Shown one piece after another: positions 1 to 11,165 of a stretch of 64,000 nt of DNA. Position 1 is the first letter of the stretch. Each line of letters opens with the position of its first letter. A program made the position numbers and the translations under genes. The notes below the pieces were generated by a model. The model had not been told where the DNA came from, searched no databases, and saw only the letters and a list, made by a program, of their open reading frames with translations. The stretch is from Ctenosaura bakeri (Eukaryota; Chordata; Lepidosauria; Squamata; Iguanidae). The stretch is taken from the NCBI GenBank assembly GCA_948474755.1, contig CAOLHI010001008.1, positions 62,001 to 126,000 on the forward strand, given 5' to 3'.

Positions 1-1340
1 AACTTTGATTTACTTCAGTCTCCCAGGTGTGTCATGAACATTCGGACACATTACACTTAGCAAGTACAAAATCTTTCCTGCCATAGCACAATGAATACCT
101 AATAGGGAACTCCGAAAGCTGATAAAGGGCTAGTCCCAAAGGACTCCTTATGTGTAGTGGAATGATTGCATCCCAGAATTCCATTTTCTGAATGGTGCTG
201 CACTCCAATTTGGGAGCGTTATTAAAAGAGAGGACAGGAAGGAGGAGGACGCAGAAATGGGTTGATGCAATGCCATGCAGCACATTGAAGAGACACCAAG
301 GCTATTTAAGCCTGGTCCTCTCCCTGTTTGGTCCTCTTTCTCTGCAGCAGCTCTCCTCCTACCCATCCACCTAATTCTAGGCAAGGTTAGCTGTTCATCC
401 TAAGAGCCTGAGTAGGACTTTTTTATTCATTTGGGCTTTTGACTTTTGTTTTGGGTGCTGTTCTGCTTGTAAATAGGTTGATTGGTCACAATTTGGCAGA
501 TAAGTGTGGGAGGTTGAGACTAGGGACATGTTGATATGCTCCTGGAGGCTTCTTTTCAGACACTGGCCAGGCCAGAGACCTCTAAGGCTATGGGATCTAC
601 ATGCAGGATATGCTTGAATCTTTATAATCAACCATCAGTAGCTGCCTGAAACTTTGAGGCACAGGGAAGAGGTGCTTCTCAAAAGAGCATCCTCACACTT
701 TATGGCATGGCTGTGGGAGAGGGACTGAAATGTTGGTTCACCCCTTTCCCTAGGGCAGGAGTGTCTGAAATCCTTTTGGCCTTTAGCCAGGAGCAGGTTG
801 CCACTGCACATCATTTCCCCTCTGATGATTGTTCTCTTTTGAAACAATAAAGTGTGCCCCTGGTTCAACCAAGCCTTTGTGTCTGCAACCTTATTTCCTG
901 TCTATCTCTGTAAAACACATCACCTAACTCAACCTGCTCACCAATCTACGTATTTTATTTAACACTTTCTCCTAGAGTGAATTGCTCTCATTCTCCTGCT
1001 GAAGCGGAGGTGGTAATTGAGGTCTCATTTGCACAATCAGGTTCCCAATTTTATTTTCACAAGGTGAAACATTATCTCTTTATCTGCAAACACAGGTCAT
1101 TCCGTTGTGCCTCAAGCATACCTTGTGAGTCGCTCTCACCTCACTTGGATTCCATACTCTCCAATGGTCCCCATTCCAAAATGACAGTTCCAGTTAATCC
1201 AATGTCATCCCACTTTCTCAGTTGTATCTAAAACATCCTGATTTCTTATTCCTCCTCTCACTTTCCTCCTTTTTCTTTAGGTTAATTCATCTACAAACTG
1301 AATTCAAAGAGGAAACGTATCTTCTACTCATTTAACAGCA
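1..1340. other. Unassigned AT-rich sequence
   Basis: I see no exon, RNA gene or repeat that I can name. The open frames are short, lie on both strands and resemble no family known to me. An AATAAA hexamer near 846 on the plus strand is not preceded by any recognisable transcript. Confidence 0.4.
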
Positions 1341-1344
1341 AAGG

Positions 1345-1518
1345 AATTTTTTGACATTAAGAGTGGTTTGGCAATGGGATCAATTCAATGAGATCTCCTT
1401 CTCTGGACATCTTTAGAAAGAGATGGGACAACTACCTACTGGGGATGTTTAGCTGGATATCCTGCACTGAGCAGAGGCTTGGATTAAGGCCCCTTCCAAC
1501 TCTGTGATTCTATGGTTC
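1345..1518 (+). mobile_element. CR1 LINE 3' end fragment
   Basis: The segment follows the last part of the amniote CR1 3' region in order: a run on sites of the type TCTGGACATCTTTAGAAAGA, then a stretch corresponding to the gaggcttggat region, then CCTTCCAACTCTGTGATTCT. The final ATTCTATG-like 8-mer repeats are the usual CR1 terminus. It is 5'-truncated and diverged, with no coding capacity. Confidence 0.7.
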
Positions 1519-1794
1519 TGTGACTATAGCTCAGCAGGAAAGAGAGCCAAAAAAGAATGTTGCCCTTCCTAGTAGGTTTATTTTGATCTCCCCCCCTTTT
1601 TTTTTTCCCTAGGGTTTCCTAAAAACAATATATACATTTTTGTGTTTCTTTGCTTGAAGTGGTAGTTTTATGTGTTATTCGTCATTAATAATTTTTCCTG
1701 GTCACACTCTTTTGGCTACACTCTGCCTGGATTTCATCAATGAAATAAATGAAATGTTGGAGAGTATGGGATTCAGACAAGTATCTGAGGAGCA

Positions 1795-1855
1795 TCATAG
1801 AACTGCAGAATTGGAAAGGACTGCAAAACCCATCTAGTGAAGCTGGATACTATTT
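1795..1855 (-). mobile_element. CR1 LINE 3' terminus, inverted fragment
   Basis: CATAGAACTGCAGAATTGGA and the following ctgcaaaacccatctagtg are the reverse complement of the CR1 tail (…gatgg…cttccaactctatgattc). Only the last 60 bp or so of the element remain. Confidence 0.55.
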
Positions 1856-2167
1856 TCCACCATAGTGCCTTTATTATGATAATTTTATTTCCAAGCTGTG
1901 CTGAAACCACTGCACATGATTTATCTGTCATGCTTTGATGGAGCTTTGTTTAGCAAATATTAATAATGAGGAATAAACTGTTTCCTTACAAAACCCATGA
2001 TGGAGCATGATTGCAAATAACATATAGATGTATCTGCCTACGTCAGCTCAGAAACTAGAAAGAGAAATGATAGTATAGAAAGCATAGCAGTGAAAGTAGC
2101 ATGAAGTTGTACATAACATTTCTTGACTGAAAATCCTTAGAGAATGGTTTGGATTCAATACACTTTG

Positions 2168-2642
2168 GCCCTTTCTGCACATGGGGTGTGAATCAGGCAG
2201 AAATGGGCAGAAATGGGACTCACCGGATTTTTCCTGCATCCAGGCGAGTCCGTCGAGAAGAGCAGCAACGCGAGTTCAGTGCTCCACTGTTCTCCAGCAT
2301 CCAAAATGGTGGCTTCCAGTTGGCGGAGGCTCTCCACCAACCGGAGAAGCTCGCCAGCTGAAAGCCTGCCCCCAGAAGATCTGCAGGCACACACTTGCAC
2401 ATGCCTGCAAATCTGCTCTGGAGCGTGGTGACGGAGCGGGATGGGGTTGCCCACTTCGTGCTTTTTAAAAACCTCAAAAAAGAGGTTTTTAAAAAGCACG
2501 CTGCATGACCAGTTCCAGTCACGCAGAACTGGACTGTGGTGTGGAACTACAAAAAGTAGTCCACCCCAGTCCACTCTATGGTGTAGAAGACCTCTGTTGG
2601 AGGTCGCTCTGCACCATTTTAAATGCCCAGTGTGGAAATGGC
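2168..2642. mobile_element. Palindromic MITE, type III, with exact 5-bp TSD CTTTG
   Basis: The element starts GCCCTTTCTGCAC and ends GTGTGGAAATGGC, so its ends are inverted relatives of each other. It is flanked by CTTTG on both sides (2163-2167 and 2643-2647). Near the middle, 2457-2475 and 2482-2500 form a perfect 19-bp inverted repeat around a six-A loop, so a hairpin is nested inside the element. The 168-aa minus frame and other frames here are not genes: the copy at 30691-31138 has the same plan without conserved frames. Transposase is absent, so mobility would depend on another element. Confidence 0.85.
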
Positions 2643-3289
2643 CTTTGTCTTGAGTGGTCAAATGAAATACAAATGATCCATTCAGTTAAAAGGTGAGTTT
2701 TCCATGAAAACCTGTTGTCCAGGCCTATGAAATACTAAAGTATTAAGACTATAGGATTTACCAGGGAATAAGGCTGTAATCTTATAATCTTTAAAAAGTG
2801 GAATTTCCTAGTAGAAAATCCTACATATCCTTTCATGTCTTTCTGTTGTGGTGGTGATTGCCTGAAAAATTAAATCATTCTGACATTTGCTACAAGTGAA
2901 TCTGACCCACACTTCTTAAACACATGTAAGAATCAGAATTTGGTTATGTACCATGGTTGGGAAAATGTTCAAAAATTCAGAAACAAGTTTGACATCTGTA
3001 TTCTAAGACACATTAAAAATGTTTCTTTAGTGAAAGACAAGTTTAGAAAGGCCAATTTCAAGAAGAAATAGTCTTAAAATGTGCATTTAAATACATTTTT
3101 CCTGCAGAGTCTTGTGTAGACAATAGTCTAGATTAATGTGAATAGAAGATAAGCCCCCTTTGTGAATGAAAATATGCAAAATTTGCATGGAATAGAAAAA
3201 AAATTCTCTATCCCAAATTTTAACACTGAGTCTGTCACTTCAGTACTTGTGAAACACCACTAAATGACCATGCTGGCATGACTGTACAT

Positions 3290-3520
3290 AGTTTGAAAGC
3301 ATAATTGATTAAACAATTGCTCAGCTGATGCTTGGAAAAGGTACTGTGATTTTAATCAATGATTAGTGTGTGGAGCTGAGAATAATTAATCAGGGCACTA
3401 GACTAATACACACATTGGCTGATTGCCTCCTTCTTTGTCCAGATTTGATTAAAGCAAACCTTTGGGATGACTTTGACTTTCTGTTTGTTAGAACTTAAAA
3501 ATGACAGGTGTTTAAAGTAA
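3290..3520. promoter_or_regulatory. Candidate conserved non-coding block, rich in TAAT/ATTA cores
   Basis: This repeat-free block contains many homeodomain-like cores (ATAATTGATT, TTTAATCAAT, AATAATTAATCAG, TTTGATTAAAG). Such composition is common in vertebrate developmental enhancers but also arises by chance in AT-rich DNA. No alignment was available, so this is a weak inference. Confidence 0.2.
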
Positions 3521-3591
3521 AATTCAGGTAGAGTGAAGCTCATTGTGCCAATCTGTTAGTTAATAATAAATTATTAATTTCAGTAATAAAC

Positions 3592-3784
3592 TGGCAGAGC
3601 CAGTGCAGTGTGATGATTTGAGCAGTGGCCTATGACCCTGGAGACCAGGATTAGATTCCTTGGCTTAGGTATGGAAACCCATTGGATGACCTTGGGCATA
3701 TCATACACTCTCAGCCCCCAGAAAACTCTGTGATGGGTTCACATTAGGGTTGAAAATGACTTGAAGGCACACAACAATAACAAC
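3592..3784 (+). mobile_element. tRNA-derived squamate SINE (family B)
   Basis: The head resembles tRNA: an A-box-like gtgcagtgtgatgatttgag and a B-box-like GGATTAGATTCC. It is followed by the characteristic body (ACCCATTGGATGACCTTGGG) and a tail GACTTGAAGGCACACAACAA ending in AACAAC repeats. The same body occurs inverted at 14843-15061 and 17102-17290. Confidence 0.8.
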
Positions 3785-3871
3785 ACTGATAGTCCTTGAC
3801 TTTATTTTTCAAGATACGTTCTTCCAGAAGATTCCCACAGATTAATACTGAGAGCAATAGTATAAAGCAAG

Positions 3872-4070
3872 ACCATTTCCACACTACACTGTTATAGTAC
3901 TATTATTCCACTTTCAACATCCTGTGGACTCCTGGGGTTTGCAGTTTAGGGAGGGGCATTTAGAATTCTCAGCCAGAGAGCTCTTTGGCCTCAGGAAACT
4001 ACAAACCCCAGAATTCTGCAGGATGTTGAAAGTGGAATAATAGAACTATGACAGTGTAGTGTAGAAAGGC
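3872..4070. mobile_element. Palindromic MITE, type I
   Basis: The left arm CCATTTCCACACTACACTG and the CCACTTTCAACATCCTGTGG segment reappear inverted in the right arm (CAGGATGTTGAAAGTGG, GACAGTGTAGTGTAGAAAGG), so the whole 199 bp can fold as one hairpin. The flanks (GCAAG left, CCCAT right) do not match, so the TSD has decayed or the ends are slightly off. Confidence 0.8.
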
Positions 4071-4945
4071 CCCATGTCTGAAATATAATTGTTTGGCATT
4101 GACACATACATTATATTTCCCAAGACACATAGGACCTGATTTATTAAAGGTGGGGAACTAAACTTCAGAATTACCTGGCACAAAAAAATGAGTTAATTCA
4201 GTTCATAATGCTTGGATATATTACCAATTGAACATCATTTCACTCAGATATTTCTCTCTGACTCGGAATATAAAGCAAGATTCATTTCATTCCTATTCAG
4301 CATTTGGGCTAGCCCTATTGCTTCCCAAAGGCTTTAAATATTATTCCGTGTAAGCTTTTCCAAAGATCTAAGCCATAACTAGTGCATAGAACTTGGGGAA
4401 ACCATGGATGAAATTCTAAAGGCCAATACAAATCAAGATAGACCTCTTGGGAGACAAGAGAAGGTTGTTTTTTCTAACTATTGTAGAGAAAGTGCATAAA
4501 TACCTAAATTTAACAGAGAGATTTTTCATTACGAGTTCCAGTGGAGATAATAATGCAACTGTTGTTTTAACACAGGAACATAGCATGCAGAGTGTGTAGA
4601 ATTATACAGAGCAGGCTCATTGGCCCATCTATACCAACATTGTCAACTCTGACTGGTTCTCCAGGATTTCAAATTGCCTTCTTTCATAGCATTAACCCAA
4701 AAATCTTTGGCATTCTCTTATGATTTCCCATCTATGTATTAACCCAACCTGACCCTCTTTAATAACCAAAATCATATGAGGGTATGTTCAGCATGATATG
4801 GTAGTATAAATCCTAATGCTAAGAGCCACTTTTCAAAACTAGAAACATGTGTAAAGAAATGTTTTCTAGGCTGTTAGGGAAAATGCAATATGGTGCTTAA
4901 AAGTCCCTACTAAGGGACATAATTCTGTATCAGTTACCTACTAGG

Positions 4946-5366
4946 GCCATTTCCACATGACAACACCATCCCAGCATGGGGATGCATTAAAGCCAGTCTG
5001 TGATGTACGCCATTGCGCAACGCCATTGTGGTCCTGCTCCTGTTGCTTCCCCAGCCATTATGTGATCACACGGTATGCTATTATTGGAAAAAATCCAGTA
5101 ATGGCCTTCTTTTGCACAATGATCACATCACTGGTGGCCATGCAGGAAGCACAGAAGTGCTATCAAGCAGTTCCCTCCTCATTGCAGCACAGGAAGAGGC
5201 TGGCTGCACTGTGGAAGGAAAGACTGTGTTCTTTGCAAACACTACCCATCTGCTGGCAGCCAGCCAGGTGCAGAGGGGAGAGTTCAGGTCCCACTCCCAT
5301 CCTGGCAGTGGTACAGATAAGGTGATGCCAGTACACCATGGAATCACGGAATGGTGTGGAAATGGC
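4946..5366. mobile_element. MITE, type II (terminal ends shared with the palindromic MITE clan)
   Basis: The ends are GCCATTTCCACATGACAAC and GTGTGGAAATGGC. The interior shares GTGGAAGGAAAGACTGTG-like and GCAGAGGGGAG-like blocks with the copies at 7918-8317 and 47754-48147. The left flank is CTAGG and the right flank CATTG, so the TSD is not preserved. Frames of 122 and 120 aa lie wholly inside the transposon and are not supported as genes. Confidence 0.75.
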
Positions 5367-5844
5367 CATTGTTAAGTGTATTTATCTAAGTTTCTTCTCC
5401 AAGCTTAAAGCCCCCCCCCCACACACACACACATGCAAATGATGGAAATGTCATTCAACTATGTCCTGATAGCCAGCAGAATAGACCTCTTTTTCTCCAT
5501 GCAGCTGATGCCCAGTGAAGTTAGTGGAGGCAGGAGAGAGGTTATAATTGTGTCTATCATGTCAAAAATAATCACTTATTAGCAATCATTAATATGAAAC
5601 AATTACTAGCTGTTATCTATTCTGTTTTCTATGCAAAACAACAATATGCAAAATTTGTGCAGAACAAATCCTGATTTGAAAATAGGCTTCAAAAACTGTT
5701 TCTTGCAGTGGGAAGAAAATTGCTAAAATTGCTAAAATTGCTTGCTACTTCCTTTGAGAAGAAAATTAGTGAAGAATTACTCCCTTATATAATAAGCATC
5801 TTTAAACTTCTGAGTGTATCTCATGTAGAAGATGGAATGAACTT

Positions 5845-6010
5845 GTTCTGTGCTGCTTCAGAGATTAGAACATGAACCATTGAGTTCAAATTACAAGAAA
5901 GGAGATTCTTCCTAAACATTTGGAAGAACTTTCTGACAATAAGAGCTGTTCCACAGTGGAAGAAGCTACCATCCAACTTGATTTATTCCCACAAAACCTC
6001 TCAGGTTCTG
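5845..6010 (+). mobile_element. CR1 LINE 3' region fragment
   Basis: The order of blocks follows CR1: TGCTGCTTCAGAGATTAGAA, then a caattcaaactac-like motif seen as GAGTTCAAATTACAAG, then AGGAGATTCTTCCTAAACAT, then TGACAATAAGAGCTGTTCC. It is an old, truncated copy with no terminal ATTCTATG motif. Confidence 0.7.
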
Positions 6011-6199
6011 AAGCAAAAGATCTTGCAGCAAGCTCAATAAAACTTTTGAAGCATATGGTAGTGGAATCATCATCTCCTTCTCTTTCTACACTAGCGTAGT
6101 GCGACTCACTTCAATTAACATGACATCATTGTGTCCTTTAATATATGCAAGAGTTATTTAAAACATATCTCATAAAAATAGCCAGTCACTCATAGCAAT

Positions 6200-6330
6200 G
6201 TAGACTCGAGTCGATATACTCGGACTCACGTCAGACTTAAGTGGCTTCAATGACTCGACTCAGCCATAAATGATGCACTGACTCGACTCCACTTAAGACT
6301 AGTATATTTTTAATGACTGACTTGCTACCT
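6200..6330. repeat. Degenerate inverted repeat with clustered GACTCG motifs
   Basis: GACTCGAGTCG (6203-6213) and two copies of GACTCGACTC (6252-6261 and 6280-6289) lie within 90 bp. AGACTTAAGTGG near 6234-6245 is mirrored imperfectly by CCACTTAAGACT near 6289-6300. It may be a decayed palindromic MITE; I cannot name the family. Confidence 0.4.
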
Positions 6331-6829
6331 TTGATTCAGTAACATAACACCTTCATCCAGAAATATTATGACTTTGAACAACACCTCTTTCTCTTTTTAC
6401 CTACTAGTCACATGAGCCTTCCTGCTAGGATATGCTCTGGTCACCTGTGACAGTGCTTTTAAATAGTTAGGAGAGGAAAAATGCCTTGAAGACATCTCAT
6501 TTTTACTATTTTAAATGCAAATCCTACTGTTACCTTCCTAAAAGGCAGTAAATCTTTGACCCATTCCTAAAAGCCCCACTTCAAATTTCTCAAATGCCAC
6601 CATATTCACTGGCATGAAAGTTTTGACAGAGGGAATTACATATTGCTCATCTTTATGAATGATTGACCATCCTTTCTGAGCTAGTAACCACCATATCTGC
6701 AGAAGAAGGCAAAGGAACAAAATTGTTTTGCTACAAAATGGATATGAATTTCAACAAAAAAAATTTAATCAATTTATGAAAGTCTAACAATTGTATATTT
6801 TATTTTATTTGCATTGAAAGTACTGTGGT

Positions 6830-7062
6830 CATATCATGGGAAGACATGATTCACTAAAATAGACAACAGTGCTTGATAAGGTAGAAGGCAGTAGGGAAAG
6901 AGGAAGACCACATTACGGATGGATAGACTCAATCAAAGAAGCCATGGCCTTGAGTCTGTAAGACCTAAGCAGAAAAATTGAGGACAGGGTGAATTGGAGG
7001 TCCTTCATACGTTCATAGGTTCATCATAAGTCAGAGTCGACTTGACAGCAGTTAACAAGAAA
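6830..7062 (+). mobile_element. RTE/BovB-type LINE, RT C-terminal and 3' end fragment
   Basis: Translated on the plus strand from about 6880, one frame reads VEGSRERGRPHYGWIDSIKE and then AMALSL, a stop, and DLSRKIEDRVNWRSF. This resembles the last residues of RTE-clade reverse transcriptases (GKxEGxRxRGRP…W.DsI), which in squamates are BovB-like. The 3' end CATAAGTCAGAGTCGACTTG matches the tail shared by BovB and squamate SINEs. The in-frame stop and the 5' truncation show it is dead. Confidence 0.7.
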
Positions 7063-7317
7063 TGGGGGGGGGATGGGATAAAATGGAAGAAAACATGACC
7101 TGTGATTTTACCGCCATTAGTTTTCCATACAGTGGGTTCCTATTATAGAAAAAAATGAAAATCTGTTTTAGAATATAATGAGTGTCAAACATAGATAACA
7201 TATTAATTTAATGTGTGGGTAACTCAAATATCTTATGGGGAAATCCATGGTATCTAAGATGCACTGTAATGCTGTATATTCTCAAGGTCAAGACTAATAT
7301 GCAGAAACTTTCTTCCT

Positions 7318-7610
7318 TTGATTAAGAATTGGCAGGTGGCAAATTATGTGGGAATTACCGCCACATAATTATAGACTTGATTTATATGTAACAGCATCGG
7401 GTGATTATGTGCTTTTTTCCCTCTCCCTCCTTTGTGATCATTAAATCAGCTTTGTTGTTTTACATTTCACTCGTGGCAGAAAGTTCGCCTAACGCCAGAG
7501 CTCAGCAACATTCATCCGACCTCACACTTTTATATGAAGCAGCTGTTGATGATAAGCGGGCATTGCTATAATAGATGATTTGCTTTTACCACATCTCATG
7601 CAATGGGTTC
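7318..7610. promoter_or_regulatory. Candidate conserved non-coding block with a perfect 10-bp inverted repeat
   Basis: AATTATGTGG (7342-7351) and CCACATAATT (7361-7370) form a perfect inverted repeat around the 9-nt spacer GAATTACCG. The rest of the block has no recognisable repeat and includes CpG-containing words (AAGTTCGCCTAACGCC, TTCATCCGACC) that are unusual in the AT-rich surroundings. Enhancer function is only a guess. Confidence 0.22.
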
Positions 7611-7917
7611 AGTAGAACTCGGTGGATAAATCAGGATGTCACATAGCTAGATAACCTTTCAGTCCCTCAGCAGTCCTCTTGATCTTTCACAGAGGACAGG
7701 TAATGCAAATTTTCAATTTATAAGGGCCAGGTTGCAAAATCCATAATTGGAATTCCCAGTGGAATTTCCCACTAACAGGAGCTTGATGGGGCCATGGGTC
7801 ATTGACACTGGAAAAAAACCTGTCTTCTATAGTAGTTGAAGTTCTGGAGTAGCACCTGGGAGCTGTGCTTACTGAACTATGAAACTCTTTGGGAAACTAT
7901 GCTTCAGTCAACCTTAG

Positions 7918-8317
7918 GAACTTTCCGCATGACGTCGCTGTCTCATTTCTGCCACAGGATGGCAGCGGTTAGCAGGTCGCGCTTCTGCATGATATCGTTG
8001 TCATCCCACTGCCATCCTGTCACAGAGCGTCGCACTTGCATAGTTTTTGCAAAACGGAAAAAATCTGTTTCGCATTTGCAATTGCGCGGCACTACTGTTA
8101 CTTCTGCCCATGTGGAAGCTGCGGAAGCGCATTGGCAATGCTTCCTTATGTAGTGCAGAAATGGAAAAAGCCCGGCTGCACTGTGGAAGAAAGATGTGGC
8201 ACCATTGCATTCTCTTTCACATGGATCGAGGGGGTGCAGAGGGGAGCATTGCTGACGTGCTCCCTTCTGGACCCGGGAGCGAGACAATGCAGAAGAGTGC
8301 CGTTGTGCAGAAATGGC
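7918..8317. mobile_element. MITE, type II, TSD CTTAG/CTTAC
   Basis: The ends are GAACTTTCCGCATGACG and TTGTGCAGAAATGGC. The flanks are CTTAG (7913-7917) and CTTAC (8318-8322), a 5-bp duplication with one mismatch. The interior is the inverse of 47754-48147 (for example GTCGCTGTCTCATTTCTGCC here and GCAGAAATGAGACAGCAACG there). Frames of 94 to 127 aa on both strands are internal to the element and not conserved as proteins. Confidence 0.85.
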
Positions 8318-8334
8318 CTTACTCACTTTGACCT

Positions 8335-8466
8335 AATAAGGCTGTTATTGTTTCTTTTTTATCCTGTTGTGAGGATAAAATAGGGAAGAGGAGAGCCATG
8401 GATACTACCTTTAGTTGATTTGAGAATAGGTGGAGTATAAATGTAAAGGACAACAAAATAGATTGG
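8335..8466 (+). mobile_element. LINE2-type SINE/LINE tail fragment
   Basis: ATCCTGTTGTGAGGATAAAA followed by gagagccatggatac and a ggtggagtataaatg motif matches the 3' tail shared by L2 elements and MIR-like squamate SINEs. It begins just after the MITE right flank. Only the tail is left. Confidence 0.5.
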
Positions 8467-9770
8467 AGGGACTTTATGCATTTTCATGATAAAACGATCA
8501 GGTCACCTTAATCTAATGATTATGTTCCAATGATCTATGAACATATGAGGTATATTGAAATAAAACTTCTGTAATCTCTTACTACTCCTTATGGTGGTAG
8601 AGTTTCATGGAAGTTGTATTCTGCAACATTAGAGGCACTAGGTCACCTACATCTAACATAGAGAGAAATAGGGCTGGATGTGACAAAAAGGGCAGGTCAA
8701 AAGTACAGGTGCACTCTCCTGTTTAAAGAGTTTGAGTTGCAGAGAGACAAATGCCTGCCTGCAGTAAATTTGTGTCAAAATAAATGGAGCATATTAACCA
8801 GTGCAATAAATTTCAATTCGAAAAGCATCAAATAGTACCTTTATTATTATTGTTGTTGGTTATTTTTATTTTATTTACTTCTTGGCATTTGGATTCTTGA
8901 TGCTGCTTGATTTTTTTTTCCTACCCAGAAAAAGCATAATCTGCCTGCAAGGAAAAAAATAAATTTATATTCTTGGGTTAGTCCTATATTTCCTTCATCA
9001 ACATTCATATATTTGAACTTGTTTGACCAAAATCTTTAGGGATAAATCTTGTTTAGTTAAATCTGGAAGTGTTCATAAAAGCTAGTCTGCTCATTCGCTG
9101 AGTACCAGGTTTCACTCGTTCCCTTTGATATAATCACGTTCTCTACTTGGATGCTTTTTTAAAAATTATCATATGAACAGTGAAGGTGTTCATTAATGCT
9201 AAGCCTGTTTGCTAAATGGTAAGGAGCATTCAAGGAGAATAACTCTATGGTAACATTAGAGAAACAGCAAACAATGGGTATTATGTTTGACTGTAAGCTC
9301 TGCTGAACCAAAGCTCAGATTGTTATCATACAGGATCACGGACTTTCTGCCTTGGAGGTTAGAGAAATAGAGAGAAGAGTAAGGAGCTTCATGGGATTCT
9401 CATAAAATTACAATCTGCTTAATTTTCTATCAGCACGCAGACACAGAAATAGCTACAATACTAAGGTTGGAGAGTTTTTAACATGGTTTGTCCACAATGG
9501 AATGCCATAACCCTGAGAATGAGACTCCCGCATAAAAATACCAGCTAGACAGAGCTGCCACATGGCATTTGGTTTCCTGATACATAGCAGCAAATGATGG
9601 TGCTTAGCTATCCAAGTCAGGTTAAGCACTTATTTTGATATGTGAGGAAGAAAATCCTACAAGGGCATTTCAAGGGGAAAAAATGCAATGACATTTAAAA
9701 ACAGTAATAATTTCAGTAAGCATTTACTTTCCTTTCATTATACCATTTTGGGGTCATTCTGAGGCAGAAG
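8467..9770. other. Unassigned AT-rich sequence
   Basis: No repeat, exon or RNA gene is recognisable. There are short homopolymer runs but no frame of coding quality. Confidence 0.35.
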
Positions 9771-9780
9771 CTTCACTATG

Positions 9781-10211
9781 ACCCTTTTCGCACATTACCC
9801 GTTTGCGTGGCTGGGGGGGGGGTCTCGCACAAAAAGCCTCATCCAGAATGCTGCCACTTCCCTGCTCCTTCATCCTGTAGGTCGCTTCCTGGTAGCGCGA
9901 CCGTCAAGCTAGCTCCCTGCCCCTTCCTTCCGCAGCACAGTCTGGGAGCTGTAGGCTGTGCTGGGGGGAGGAAGTGTGATTAGGCCGGCTTGTTCGACAC
10001 ACCGCACACAGGTAAGTGCGCAAGGGCCCAGCGAGCATTGCGTGACCGCGCAGTATTTTTGGCTTAGAGCCAAAAATAAGAAAATGTGCGTGTGTCCCGC
10101 TTTAGGCTCCTGAGTGTCGCATGAATGGGAGTGCATCGTATGGACTGACACTCTCATTTACGTGACGCTCAAGGGGCCCAAGCGCAAAAAAAAACTGTGT
10201 GCGAAAAGGGC
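9781..10211. mobile_element. GC-rich MITE, type IV, TSD CTATG/CTATA
   Basis: The ends are ACCCTTTTCGCACATTACC and CTGTGTGCGAAAAGGGC. The 5-bp flanks are CTATG (9776-9780) and CTATA (10212-10216). An internal AGCCAAAAATA-type hairpin (near 10046-10080: ATTTTTGGCTTAGAGCCAAA) is also present in the type IV copy at 59792-60304 as ATTTTCGCTTTGAGGCGAAA. The element is markedly more GC-rich than its flanks. Confidence 0.85.
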
Positions 10212-10310
10212 CTATATGTAGTGGTGGAGCAGATCACACAATGAAGCAATTCACTGGAATTTAGCTCAGGAGAGCATAGTGCATTTGTGTTAAGCTTGAG
10301 ATATCAGAGG

Positions 10311-10550
10311 TGCCCAAGTCACATATACTTTGTGGCTCGGTGGTTAAATGCTGGTACTGCAGCCACAACATTATGAGTTCAATCCTGCCGGACTCCAGGT
10401 TGACTCAGCCTTCCATCTTTCCACAGGTCAGTACAATGAGTACCCAGCTTGTTGAGGGCAATTTAGCTAAAGACATTGTAAACTGCTTAGAGAGCACTTA
10501 GCTGATAAGCGGTACAGAAATACACATGCTATTGCTATTGCTATATTTCA
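10311..10550 (+). mobile_element. tRNA-derived SINE, family A, long-tail form
   Basis: The head carries an A-box-like region (GTGGCTCGGTGGTTAAATG) and a B-box-like GAGTTCAATCC. The body GAGTACCCAGCTTGTTGAGG is shared with 40447-40690. The tail here is TTGTAAACTGCTTAGAGAGC ending in TATTGC repeats, different from the tail of the 40447 copy. An L2 piece begins immediately downstream. Confidence 0.8.
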
Positions 10551-10552
10551 TT

Positions 10553-11165
10553 TGGATGACTGTAACAAACTCTGCATGGGACTGCCATTGGAAGCTATTC
10601 AGTTCAGCAGGTCCAAAATGCTGCAGTTAGAACTGCAGACTGGGTTTGTTTAGAGACAGAATATTACACTGTTGCTGAGCATGTTTCACTGACTTCTGGT
10701 CTGTTTCTGGAGACAATTTAAAGGAAGGTTATGGCACTGGTCTAGAAAATATGCAAGCCAGTATCTCCCCATATAAGCCTGTTCAAACTTGGCAATCTTT
10801 TTTCCCCCCTCTATTCTACCACCTTTGCAAGTGTGCCTCATGAGAACATGGAAGAGAACCTTTTCAGTGGCTGCTCTAGGTTGTGGAAGACTCTTTCAAA
10901 GGAGGCTCAGTTGGTACCTCGATGCTTTCTTTTCAGCAGCGGGCAAAAACTTTTCTATTTAAACATGCCTTCAGCTTTTAGCTGGTTGAGTAACTGAATG
11001 TGCCATGTGTGTGCTGTTTTAAATCTGAAACATTTAGCTTGTTGTTTAATTATTTTTAAATTTTTGTACTATTTTATTGATTTTTGTTATAATCTATAGC
11101 GTAAGCCACTTTGGATCCCATATTGGGAGCTTGTAAACCTTATTTATTTTATTATCTCATGGAAT
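10553..11165 (+). mobile_element. L2 LINE, ORF2 C-terminal and 3' UTR fragment
   Basis: The segment follows the end of L2 ORF2: GGATGACTGTAACAAACTCT (the DYCNSL region), CAAAATGCTGCAGTTAGAAC (QNAAVR region), a Leu-x-Trp region seen as CACTGACTTCTGGTCTG, then ATGGAAGAGAACCTTTTCAG and GAAGACTCTTTCAAAGGAGG. It ends in the L2-type 3' motif GTAAGCCACTTTGGATCCC. Frameshifts and stops interrupt it, so it is a fossil. Confidence 0.75.

Noticed and set aside
2155..2661. 168-aa minus-strand frame
   Set aside because: It spans the type III MITE almost exactly, and the related copy at 30691-31138 does not preserve it.
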